Source: an uncultured Salinimicrobium sp. (lineage in GTDB: Bacteria; Bacteroidota; Bacteroidia; Flavobacteriales; Flavobacteriaceae). Taken from it: DNA of 10,306 nt. This document shows positions 1 through 6,388 of this stretch, one piece after another. The notes beneath the pieces were generated by a model. The model saw only the letters and a list, made by a program, of their open reading frames with translations. It was not told the origin of the DNA and did not search any database. The stretch lies in assembly GCA_946887025.1 (NCBI GenBank), contig CAMPJY010000104.1, positions 1-10,306 on the forward strand, written 5' to 3'. Numbering within the stretch: position 1 is the stretch's first letter; each line of letters opens with the position of its first letter. Made by a program: the position numbers and the translations under genes.

Positions 1-1128
1 AGAGTAATACCAGATATCGAAGCTCCTGTAATTACACCTCCGATAGTAGAAAATGTCTGCGAGACCGACGTTCCCGCCAGTCTTACTGCTACCTGGACTG
101 ATAACTGTTCCGACGGAGGCGAGATTACTGCCTTCCCAGAACTGGTTGGTGGAGACGAGTGTTCAGAGGTTTATGAGTATACTTTCAATGTGACCGATGC
201 CTGTGGTAATGCTGCCGAGGAAGAAGTGGTTACCATTGTAAGAGAAATTGAACTCGTAGACAATTGTGAGACCATCTTTGCTTATAATGAAGCTACAAGT
301 GAATGCTTCTCTGAATACGGTTTCAACCGTTGGGGCTGGACGAATAGTATAAGTGCCAATTCCACCACAGTTTTCGACCTTTACGGAGGGGCTGGACAGT
401 GCGATATTCCTAAAGGAACCAGAACCGGTACAGCTACTGTTGTACATGATGGAAGTGCTGTCACAGTGACCTATAACATGTTCAGCGAGGAGGACAGGAA
501 CTTTGTCCTTAACGAAGCTCATGTCTATATTGGCTGTGAACCGATACCAACCATGGAAAATGGTAAGGAAACGGTTGCTCCAGGTCAGTTTAACTTTAAC
601 CCTGATTTAGGGGGAGGAGTCCAGAATTATACTGTTGGACCGGTTGAAGTTAACGGAGGTGGTGATGTTTATGTCATTATCCATGGAGTAGCCTGCGAAA
701 TTCTGTGCGAATGCTCTGACAGCAGATTGATCAATGGATCTGAAGGAGGCAATGCCTTTGACGGTGCCAGTATCAACTGTGATAATGATGACTCTGATAG
801 CGCCGATAATGATTCAGGCAATGGAAACGGCAAAGGTAATGGCAGGAACAAATCCGCTGCTATAAGTGGTTTCGATGCTTATCCTGTTCCCTTTAATGAA
901 GTGATCAATGTCAAATACGACTTCGAATACGAGTCAAACGTTGAGATCCAGATCTTTGATATGAGAGGTAAATTCCTTAGAAAGTATAAGGATAATAAGG
1001 TAACTGCCGGTGATGTAACTACATTAAACGTTGATTTCGCCCTAAAAGCAAATCAGATGTATGTAGTCAAGTTGGTGACAGACAGGGAAGTATTTGTAAA
1101 ACAGATTGTCTCTTCTTCTAAAAAGTAA
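1..1128 (+). CDS. Secreted HYR-like repeat protein with T9SS C-terminal sorting domain, 5' partial
   Basis: The frame is open from base 1, so this is the last 375 residues of a larger protein; the GTG at 190 is internal. Residues about 5-85 look like one HYR-like extracellular repeat, with the pattern TDNC...GG.IT followed by TFNVTDACGNA and a strand ending in IVRE. Residues about 87-235 form another Cys-containing, probably all-beta domain with the landmarks GFNRWGWTN, GAGQCD, YIGCEP and VAPGQF. Residues about 262-285 are an Asp/Ser/Asn/Gly linker. Residues about 288-375 match a type A T9SS sorting domain: YPVPFNE, then IQIFDMRG, then YVVKLVTD, ending in Lys-Lys. By family knowledge such proteins cross the outer membrane through T9SS and are anchored or released, often as adhesins or gliding-related proteins. 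The signal peptide and any catalytic domain lie outside the window, so the specific role is unknown. A terminator follows 22 bp after the stop. Confidence 0.88.
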   Translation, partial: RVIPDIEAPVITPPIVENVCETDVPASLTATWTDNCSDGGEITAFPELVGGDECSEVYEYTFNVTDACGNAAEEEVVTIVREIELVDNCETIFAYNEATSECFSEYGFNRWGWTNSISANSTTVFDLYGGAGQCDIPKGTRTGTATVVHDGSAVTVTYNMFSEEDRNFVLNEAHVYIGCEPIPTMENGKETVAPGQFNFNPDLGGGVQNYTVGPVEVNGGGDVYVIIHGVACEILCECSDSRLINGSEGGNAFDGASINCDNDDSDSADNDSGNGNGKGNGRNKSAAISGFDAYPVPFNEVINVKYDFEYESNVEIQIFDMRGKFLRKYKDNKVTAGDVTTLNVDFALKANQMYVVKLVTDREVFVKQIVSSSKK

Positions 1129-1150
1129 TTTAATCACCATTTTTAAAAAT

Positions 1151-1178
1151 AAAAGCAGCCGGAGACGGCTGCTTTTTT
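1151..1178 (+). terminator. Rho-independent terminator of the T9SS cargo gene
   Basis: Bases 1151-1161 (AAAAGCAGCCG) pair perfectly with 1166-1176 (CGGCTGCTTTT) around a GAGA tetraloop, and the T-run continues to 1178. It starts 22 bp after the stop codon of the secreted protein. The A-rich left arm means it could also work on the other strand, although no minus-strand gene ends here. Confidence 0.9.
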
Positions 1179-1215
1179 ATTTGGCACCTCCCGAAGGCAT
1201 AATTCCTAGAAAATA

Positions 1216-1246
1216 TTCGGATTAATTCCAAAAAAATTTATATTTG
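1216..1246 (+). promoter_or_regulatory. Bacteroidota-type promoter of the XRE/S24 regulator
   Basis: TATATTTG at 1239-1246 fits the Bacteroidota -7 consensus TAnnTTTG exactly. A weak -33 element, TTCG at 1216-1219, lies 19 bp upstream (consensus TTTG with about 19-21 bp spacing). The -7 box ends only 4 bp before the ATG at 1251, which predicts transcription starting at or next to the start codon. No experimental support is available here. Confidence 0.55.
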
Positions 1247-1250
1247 TTGT

Positions 1251-2027
1251 ATGGGAACAGAACAAACTATCGATATTCGGCGTTTTAAAGAAATTCGGGA
1301 GGAGAATAATTTCACCCAATCCGAATTTGCTAAGCTTTTAGGAATCAATAACTCTACTGCAGATATAGAGCGGGGGAGGACTAAACTTTCGGGAAGGGTG
1401 GTTGCTGAACTGCTTCGTCTTTTCGGAATCAATCCTCTCTGGATCTTTGGAGAAAGTACCCAGAAATTCCTCAAAATCACAAAAGGAGATGTAAGTCCGA
1501 AAGTTATAAGTATCAACAGTGCCGAAAATGAGAATATTGTTCTGGTAAACGTAAAGGCTGCGGCGGGTTACCCTCATAACGTCCAGGATGTGGAGTGGTA
1601 CCAGCAACTCCCCGCCTTTGATATGCCGCTTCCGGAGTACCGTAATGCCACTTATAGGGGATTTCAGGTGGAAGGAGACAGTATGCTGCCCAACCTTCGG
1701 CCCGGGGAATGGGTATTAGGAAAGGCCGTACCCACCATAGAAGAGATCAATTTTAATAAAGTATATGTAGTTGTCTTATTTGATTCAGTTCTGGTCAAAT
1801 CGCTGCAACGCTCTCCCGATCCTACCAAAATAATCCTTGTCTCCCTTAATACGGAATATGTACCTGTAGAAATCAATATAAGCGACGTACAGGAACTTTG
1901 GCAGGTAAACAGCAAACTTACCTTTAATCTTGAGGCTCAATCAGAGAACAGCCTCTTAAAGCAGCTTCAAAAGTCCATGGAGGAACTCAGAAACGAAATC
2001 AGGGCCACGAGTGCAAAGACTTCATAA
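1251..2027 (+). CDS. XRE-family transcriptional regulator with S24 (LexA-like) peptidase domain
   Basis: A 258-residue, two-domain regulator. Residues about 8-65 are a Cro/C1-type helix-turn-helix, with FTQSEFAKLLG followed by the turn and recognition helix around NNSTADIERGR. Residues about 97-220 are an S24/LexA-like domain: an Ala-Gly candidate self-cleavage site in KAAAGYP (A105-G106), the catalytic Ser in EGDSMLP (S144) and the catalytic Lys in VLVKSLQR (K183). Residues about 230-252 are a short amphipathic helix that may aid dimerisation. Family knowledge: such proteins repress genes and some cleave themselves when RecA-ssDNA signals DNA damage. All needed residues are present, so self-cleavage is possible but unproven. 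It stands alone between two terminators with no phage genes, which favours a chromosomal regulator over a prophage repressor. ATG 1251 fits the usual short N-terminus before the helix-turn-helix. Its targets cannot be read from the sequence. Confidence 0.93.
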   Translation: MGTEQTIDIRRFKEIREENNFTQSEFAKLLGINNSTADIERGRTKLSGRVVAELLRLFGINPLWIFGESTQKFLKITKGDVSPKVISINSAENENIVLVNVKAAAGYPHNVQDVEWYQQLPAFDMPLPEYRNATYRGFQVEGDSMLPNLRPGEWVLGKAVPTIEEINFNKVYVVVLFDSVLVKSLQRSPDPTKIILVSLNTEYVPVEINISDVQELWQVNSKLTFNLEAQSENSLLKQLQKSMEELRNEIRATSAKTS

Positions 2028-2075
2028 GGATTCATTGGTGAGGTTTTCAAAAAGATCATAAAGCCTATAAATGGA

Positions 2076-2106
2076 AAAACTCCGGTCATTGGCCGGAGTT
2101 TTCTAT
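2076..2106 (+). terminator. Two-way terminator between the regulator and the first acidic lipoprotein gene
   Basis: Bases 2076-2085 (AAAACTCCGG) pair with 2093-2102 (CCGGAGTTTT) around a 7-base loop, followed by a T-rich tract. Read on the minus strand the same hairpin ends in five Ts. It lies between the convergent stops at 2027 and 2163, so it probably ends both transcripts. Confidence 0.85.
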
Positions 2107-2162
2107 TTATTAATAAGGATTTCTTCAAGTTCAATAGAAGAAAAGGCTGTGTGAGATGTTAT

Positions 2163-2375
2163 CTAAAATTCTTCATCCACCTCATCTCCAACTTCATCCA
2201 CACCTTCCTCAATTCCGTCACCTACGTCTTCTGCTGCATCCTCAACGTCTTCATCAACATTGTCAAGATCGTCAGTTACCTCTACGTCGGTATCTTCATT
2301 TCGGGTTTCTCTACAGGAAATAAATGAACTACTCACTGTAAAGAGCAAAGCGAATAACAAAATTACTTTTTTCAT
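2163..2375 (-). CDS. Small acidic lipoprotein (first of a pair)
   Basis: A 70-residue protein starting at the ATG at 2375. The frame stays open 11 codons upstream, but the Met-Lys-Lys start gives a proper signal peptide. Residues 1-20 are a lipoprotein signal peptide ending in the lipobox FISC, with lipidated Cys21. The mature part starts CRET and is nearly all Asp/Glu with Val, Ile or Leu every three to four residues (DDLDNVDEDVEDAAEDVGDG and onward), which predicts a highly acidic amphipathic or coiled-coil helix. It would be lipid-anchored in the envelope; acidic residues just after the Cys resemble known Bacteroidota surface-export signals, which is an inference. It resembles the neighbouring gene at 2543-2785 in length, in the SCRET junction and in its helical acidic tail. 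I do not recognise a function; comparable small acidic lipoproteins occur in flavobacteria but are mostly uncharacterised. Confidence 0.75.
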   Translation of the reverse strand: MKKVILLFALLFTVSSSFISCRETRNEDTDVEVTDDLDNVDEDVEDAAEDVGDGIEEGVDEVGDEVDEEF

Positions 2376-2405
2376 AATATGGTTGTTTTTTAGGTTTGGT
2401 TCTAA

Positions 2406-2413
2406 CAAAATTA
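2406..2413 (-). promoter_or_regulatory. Candidate -7 box for the first acidic lipoprotein gene
   Basis: The minus strand reads TAATTTTG here, an exact TAnnTTTG match, 30 bp upstream of the ATG at 2375. That predicts a 5' leader of roughly 25-28 bases. The expected -33 element about 20 bp upstream is poor, so the gene may depend on an activator. Confidence 0.5.
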
Positions 2414-2477
2414 GAGAAACTATTTGTACTTTAACGTATTGACTGCTAAAGTTTTCATAAAAAATATTGATAGAGCT

Positions 2478-2496
2478 GAATAAGAAGTTCTTATTC
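2478..2496. repeat. Perfect 9-1-9 palindrome between the two lipoprotein genes
   Basis: GAATAAGAA (2478-2486) and TTCTTATTC (2488-2496) are exact reverse complements separated by one base. The site lies 46 bp past the stop of the gene at 2543-2785 and about 65-90 bp upstream of the candidate -7 box for the gene at 2163-2375. The single-base centre, the AT-rich arms and the lack of an adjoining T-run fit a dimeric protein-binding site better than a terminator, although a weak termination or mRNA-stability role for the upstream gene is possible. Confidence 0.6.
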
Positions 2497-2542
2497 TTAG
2501 CCTGGAGAACTGGAAATAGGGAAATATTAAATTTTCTCTGTC

Positions 2543-2785
2543 CTAATTGTCGTCTCCAATATTATCAATTTCTTCGTTTATTTCTTTATTAACTTCCTGA
2601 TCCACTTCCTCGCCGGCGCGCTCGAGTATTCCCTCATTCTCTTCTTCAACTTCAACCTCAGCTCGTTCTATTTCGCGGTCGGCTTCCACCTCTTTTACCA
2701 CCGTTTCCTCTTTCACAGTTTCGCGACAGGAAACAAAGGAAAGGCAGGATGCCATAAATACTAAAGTCAAAATTTGCTTTTTCAT
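2543..2785 (-). CDS. Small acidic lipoprotein (second of a pair)
   Basis: An 80-residue protein with an ATG at 2785. Residues 1-19 are a lipoprotein signal peptide ending in FVSC, with lipidated Cys20; an earlier Cys at 14 is inside the hydrophobic core and is less likely. The mature part starts CRET, like the neighbouring lipoprotein, and is rich in Glu, Lys and Asp with hydrophobic residues about every four positions towards the end (EEVDQEVNKEINEEIDNIGD), suggesting one long charged amphipathic helix. Upstream, the minus strand has TTACTTTG at 2812-2819, one mismatch from the Bacteroidota -7 box, with TTTC about 18 bp further up, so it probably has its own promoter in the gap after waaA. 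Function is unknown. It could be an envelope stress or stationary-phase lipoprotein, but nothing in the sequence proves this. Confidence 0.78.
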   Translation of the reverse strand: MKKQILTLVFMASCLSFVSCRETVKEETVVKEVEADREIERAEVEVEEENEGILERAGEEVDQEVNKEINEEIDNIGDDN

Positions 2786-2867
2786 TGATTTTTAGTTTTG
2801 AAATGAACTACCAAAGTAACTAAAGGACTCAGACTGCGAAAGAATATTATAACTTATTTTCGTCTTT

Positions 2868-4109
2868 TTAAGAAAATTTATGAATATACCTCATGACAGA
2901 TTCCGTTGCTCCCGTATTGAATTGAATAAAATGTTCCGCAATCAGGCCTGTTTTTCCCCTGAAATTCTTGTCCCGAGACAACTTTGTCAGAACGGAGGTT
3001 GCTTCCTCGGAAGAGGAGACGGAAAATAATCCGGCCAGTTTTCGAAGTTGTTTGGCCTCCGGAAATTTGTCGAAATTCTTGCCAATAACAACCGGTACCC
3101 CGAAAGTCGCCGGCTCAAGTATATTATGTAAACCCGTAGTCCCGGCGGCACCTCCTACATAGGCTATATCGGCGTAGCTATAGATCCTGGTCAGTAGGCC
3201 AATAGTATCAATAATAAATACCGGGAAAGAGCCAAGATCTTGGCCCTCCTTCTGGGAAAACAGGAGCGTTTTCTTTTTGATTTTTTCTCTCAGCTGATTT
3301 ATCCGCTGCGCCTGTATCGTATGAGGGGCAATTATGATCTTTATGTCCTCTGATGAATTAATAAATTCCAGAAGTAATTCCTCATCCTCGGGCCAGGTAC
3401 TCCCCGCTACCAGACACAATTGACTGTTTTTAAAATTCTCAATAAAGTCCAGGGAATTGTCGTGTTCGATCTGACCGGAAACCCTGTCAAAACGGGTATC
3501 CCCACTTATTGTAATATTTTTATACCCAATTTCCTTAAGAAGGTCAGCCGATTTCTGGTCCTGCAGAAAGAAGTGCTGAAAACTGCTAAGGTAGTTCTGC
3601 ATCCATTTTCCATAAGGTTTGAAAAACACCTGATCTTTACGGAAACTGCCCGAAACCAGGAGCGTCTTTATCTTTCTTGCCTTTAACTCCACCAGAAAAT
3701 TCGGCCAGAATTCATATTTTATAAAAATTGCCCACTCCGGGTGTACCAGATCCATAAATTTCTCTGCGTTTTTCCTGGTGTCTAGAGGCAAATAGGTTAT
3801 CACATCAGCCAAAGGACTGTTTTTCTTGATCTCATAGCCCGAAGGCGAAAAGAAACTGACAACGATCTTGTAATGAGGAAAATCTTTTTTCAGTTGTTCA
3901 ATGACGGGAACAGCCTGTTCGAATTCCCCCAAGGATGCCGCATGAATCCATACAGTCCTGTCGGTGGAGGAGATGTTCCTCTGGAGCTGAGGAAAAATAT
4001 CCTTTCTTCCTTCGGAAAAGAGCTTCATTTTATCCCCCAGCAGGCCCCCAAACGGAAGAAGTCTGTCTGCGGCACGGATCAATATGTTGTAGAGGCTCTC
4101 CAAGATCAA
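2868..4109 (-). CDS. waaA: 3-deoxy-D-manno-octulosonic acid (Kdo) transferase
   Basis: A 413-residue GT30 glycosyltransferase that moves Kdo from CMP-Kdo onto the lipid A precursor at the inner face of the cytoplasmic membrane, starting the lipopolysaccharide core. Visible family motifs: a hydrophobic N-terminal segment (about 1-25), HAASLGEFEQ with the expected catalytic base Glu62, KYEFWPN (131-137), SGDTRFDRV (202-210), AGSTWPEDE (235-243), APHTI (261-265) and the C-terminal nucleotide-sugar site VGGAAGTTGLHNILEPATFG (318-337). The length is normal for the family. The start is a TTG at 4109: there is no ATG between the upstream in-frame stop and this point, and the first ATG (Met28, at 4028) would remove the conserved N-terminus. 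It is divergent from the sugar aminotransferase at 4188, so the 78-bp gap must hold both promoters. A weak -7-like TAATTTAG lies at 4120-4127 on the minus strand. Confidence 0.96.
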   Translation of the reverse strand: MILESLYNILIRAADRLLPFGGLLGDKMKLFSEGRKDIFPQLQRNISSTDRTVWIHAASLGEFEQAVPVIEQLKKDFPHYKIVVSFFSPSGYEIKKNSPLADVITYLPLDTRKNAEKFMDLVHPEWAIFIKYEFWPNFLVELKARKIKTLLVSGSFRKDQVFFKPYGKWMQNYLSSFQHFFLQDQKSADLLKEIGYKNITISGDTRFDRVSGQIEHDNSLDFIENFKNSQLCLVAGSTWPEDEELLLEFINSSEDIKIIIAPHTIQAQRINQLREKIKKKTLLFSQKEGQDLGSFPVFIIDTIGLLTRIYSYADIAYVGGAAGTTGLHNILEPATFGVPVVIGKNFDKFPEAKQLRKLAGLFSVSSSEEATSVLTKLSRDKNFRGKTGLIAEHFIQFNTGATESVMRYIHKFS

Positions 4110-4187
4110 TTTTGTAAGGCTAAATTAAGAAATTAGGATTGGTGAAGGGAGCTATATTTCGTAAATTCGTCACCCTAAATTCATTAG

Positions 4188-5321
4188 ATGAAAAAGATAC
4201 AAATGGTTGATCTTAAGGGTCAATACGAAAAAATAAAAGACCAGGTCAACTCTTCTGTTCTGGAGGTGCTGGATACCACGGCCTTTATAAATGGTCCCGA
4301 AGTGCAGAATTTTCAGCGGGAACTGGAAGAATACCTCGAGGTTAAACATGTGATTCCTTGCGCCAATGGGACAGATGCGCTTCAGATAGCCATGATGGGA
4401 CTCGGATTAAAACCGGGAGATGAAGTCATTACAGCAGATTTCACCTTTGCCGCCACCGTCGAAGTCATTGCTCTGTTACAGCTTACCCCCGTACTCGTTG
4501 ATGTAAAGCCTGATACTTTTAATATTGATCCCGAGGCCATCAGGAGGGCAATCACCCCGAGGACCCGTGCAATTGTTCCTGTACACCTTTTCGGGCAGCC
4601 TGCCGATATGGATGCGATTATGGAAATTGCCGAAGAACACAATCTCTTTGTGATCGAAGACAATGCCCAGGCAATAGGGGCCAATTATCATTTTGCAGAT
4701 GGGTACACCAAAAAAGCCGGTGCCATTGGGCATGTAGCCTCTACCTCATTTTTCCCTTCCAAGAACCTTGGCTGCTATGGGGATGGAGGAGCTATTTTCA
4801 CCAATGACGATGAGCTGGCGCATACCCTGAGAGGAATTGTGAATCACGGAATGTACGAGCGTTACCACCATGATGTGGTGGGAGTGAATTCCAGGCTGGA
4901 CAGTATTCAGGCTGCAGTCCTGAGGGCAAAACTTCCAAGACTGGAGGAATACAACTCCGCGAGAAAAAACGCGGCTGCCAAATACTCTGAAGCTTTTAAA
5001 GGACGGGAGAATATTGAAATACCTGTGATCGTTGGAGCTGAGGATACCCATGTATTCCACCAGTACACCTTAAAAATATCGAATGGAAAGCGGGATGCTC
5101 TGGTTGAGCATTTGAATGAGAAGGAAATCCCTTGCGGAATCTATTATCCGATCCCATTGCACAGCCAGAAAGCTTATGCCGATAGCCGATATAAGGAAGA
5201 AGATTTCCCGGTTACCAATCAGTTGGTAAAGGAAGTGATCGCCCTGCCTATGCATACGGAACTGGATGACGAACAGATTGATTTCATTACCAGGACAGTA
5301 ATTGAATTTGTAGCCAGCTAG
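4188..5321 (+). CDS. DegT/DnrJ/EryC1/StrS-family nucleotide-sugar aminotransferase, WbpE-like
   Basis: A 377-residue, fold-type I PLP enzyme that transfers an amino group, usually from glutamate, to a keto-sugar nucleotide in the cytosol. Motifs in order: FINGPEV (33-39), CANGTDALQ (58-66, phosphate binding), GDEVITADFTFAAT (77-90), VIEDNAQAIGA (155-165, Asp158 expected to contact the PLP ring nitrogen), TSFFPSKNLGCYGDGGAIFT (186-205, with Lys192 as the Schiff-base lysine), VGVNSRLDSIQAA and GIYYPIPLH. From memory the whole layout is close to WbpE, which makes the 3-amino sugar of UDP-diNAcMan uronic acid, but related enzymes act on other keto-sugars and no pathway partners are in the window, so the substrate is open. 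The divergent neighbour waaA also supports envelope glycan work. A -7-like TATATTTC (4153-4160) precedes the gene, and a strong terminator follows. Confidence 0.94.
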   Translation: MKKIQMVDLKGQYEKIKDQVNSSVLEVLDTTAFINGPEVQNFQRELEEYLEVKHVIPCANGTDALQIAMMGLGLKPGDEVITADFTFAATVEVIALLQLTPVLVDVKPDTFNIDPEAIRRAITPRTRAIVPVHLFGQPADMDAIMEIAEEHNLFVIEDNAQAIGANYHFADGYTKKAGAIGHVASTSFFPSKNLGCYGDGGAIFTNDDELAHTLRGIVNHGMYERYHHDVVGVNSRLDSIQAAVLRAKLPRLEEYNSARKNAAAKYSEAFKGRENIEIPVIVGAEDTHVFHQYTLKISNGKRDALVEHLNEKEIPCGIYYPIPLHSQKAYADSRYKEEDFPVTNQLVKEVIALPMHTELDDEQIDFITRTVIEFVAS

Positions 5322-5347
5322 GGAGAAAGAAATCAGATATAGAAAAG

Positions 5348-5376
5348 AAAAAGGGAGATGTGAATTCTCCCTTTTT
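5348..5376 (+). terminator. Two-way terminator between the convergent aminotransferase gene and fabD
   Basis: AAAAAGGGAGA (5348-5358) pairs perfectly with TCTCCCTTTTT (5366-5376) around a 7-base loop. It starts 26 bp after the aminotransferase stop and 20 bp past the end of fabD. The A-tract on one arm and T-tract on the other let it work in both directions. Confidence 0.9.
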
Positions 5377-5396
5377 AATTGGATAATGTGTTGGAA

Positions 5397-6281
5397 TTAA
5401 ACTGGTTCAGCAGAACTTACCTCCGCCTTTCTGTCTATTTTCTTCACCAGTCCCTGTAAAACTTTCCCCGGTCCCACTTCTACAAATTCTGTGGCGCCGT
5501 CAGCTATCATATTTTGTACACTCTGAGTCCATTTTACGGGAGCTGTCAGTTGAAATATGAGGTTTTCCTTGATCTTTTCAGGATCTGTCACTGCAAAAGT
5601 GGTCACGTTCTGGTAAATCGGACATATAGGTTTATTGAATTCAGTCTCCTTTATAGCCGCGGCGAGTTCCTCCCGTGCAGGTTCCATTAAGGGAGAATGA
5701 AAAGCACCGCCCACAGGCAGGATCAGGGCTCTTTTTGCTCCGGCTTCCTTTAATTTTTCGCAGGCGCTCTCAACGGCTTTGGTTTCTCCCGAGATGACCA
5801 GCTGCCCGGGACAATTGTAATTGGCAGCTACTACGACCCCATCAATATCTGCGCAAATAGCTTCCACAATATGATCTTCCAGACCTAAAACAGCTGCCAT
5901 GGTGGATTCTTCCAGTTCACATGCGTGCTGCATGGCAAGGGCCCTTTTTGCTACCAGACGCAGACCGTCTTCAAAATTCAGCACCCCATTAGCCACCAGG
6001 GCAGAAAACTCCCCTAGGGAATGACCAGCCACCATATCCGGTTTGAAACTTTCCCCTAAAACCTTGCTTAAGATCACGGAATGCAGAAAGACTGCGGGTT
6101 GGGTTACTTTGGTCTGTTTCAGATCCTCCGCCGATCCGCTGAACATGATATCCGTAATGGAGAATCCCAGAATTTCATTGGCCCTTTCAAAAAGCTCCTT
6201 TGCCTGGGCAGAATTTTCGTATAAATCCTTTCCCATTCCCTGGAATTGAGCTCCCTGTCCGGGAAAAATATATGCTTTCAT
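5397..6281 (-). CDS. fabD: Malonyl-CoA:ACP transacylase
   Basis: A 294-residue enzyme that loads malonyl groups from CoA onto acyl carrier protein for fatty acid synthesis in the cytosol. Motifs: FPGQGAQ at the N-terminus (6-12), the nucleophile elbow GHSLGE (Ser88), the conserved Arg113 region, GGAFHSPLM with catalytic His195, TAPVKWTQSV, and EVGPGKVLQGLVKKID near the end. All catalytic residues are present and the length is near the typical 300 or so; the last seven residues are a small variable tail. It stands apart from other fab genes in this window. The ATG at 6279-6281 is directly before the conserved first strand. A -7-like TATTTTAG lies at 6302-6309 on the minus strand, so it probably has its own promoter just after the terminator-like hairpin of the upstream stress-protein gene. 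Confidence 0.97.
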   Translation of the reverse strand: MKAYIFPGQGAQFQGMGKDLYENSAQAKELFERANEILGFSITDIMFSGSAEDLKQTKVTQPAVFLHSVILSKVLGESFKPDMVAGHSLGEFSALVANGVLNFEDGLRLVAKRALAMQHACELEESTMAAVLGLEDHIVEAICADIDGVVVAANYNCPGQLVISGETKAVESACEKLKEAGAKRALILPVGGAFHSPLMEPAREELAAAIKETEFNKPICPIYQNVTTFAVTDPEKIKENLIFQLTAPVKWTQSVQNMIADGATEFVEVGPGKVLQGLVKKIDRKAEVSSAEPV

Positions 6282-6314
6282 TTAAGTGAATTTTATTTCG
6301 GCTAAAATATGAAA

Positions 6315-6337
6315 ATAAAAAAAGACCGAAAGTCCTT
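6315..6337 (-). terminator. Weak terminator-like hairpin after the stress-protein gene
   Basis: On the minus strand AAGGAC (6337-6332) can pair with GTCTTT (6326-6321), with one G-U pair, around a 5-base loop. The T-run of seven lies at 6323-6317. It sits about 50 bp after the stop of the gene at 6389-6889 and upstream of fabD. The stem is short, so termination may be partial. Confidence 0.45.
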
Positions 6338-6388
6338 GAAAATGGATCCGAAAAAGGCCAATTCTGTCTGGAAAGGAAGGAAAAGGCT

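Noticed and set aside
1251..2027. Prophage or integrated-element repressor
   Set aside because: The XRE-S24 layout is typical of phage repressors, but no integrase, excisionase, structural or replication gene or attachment repeat is present, and the flanks are ordinary chromosomal genes.
2120..2143. Inverted repeat TTTCTTC / GAAGAAA with a 10-base loop
   Set aside because: Short, A/T-biased purine-pyrimidine arms with no T-run; such repeats are expected by chance here, and a strong terminator lies close by.
2376..2408. Longer N-terminus for the first acidic lipoprotein, beginning 11 codons upstream
   Set aside because: The extra residues would put polar sequence before the signal peptide and overlap the -7 box; the Met-Lys-Lys start at 2375 gives a normal lipoprotein leader.
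2478..2496. Palindrome as a classical rho-independent terminator
   Set aside because: The arms are AT-rich, the one-base centre would have to open to form an RNA loop, and no T-run follows directly on either strand.
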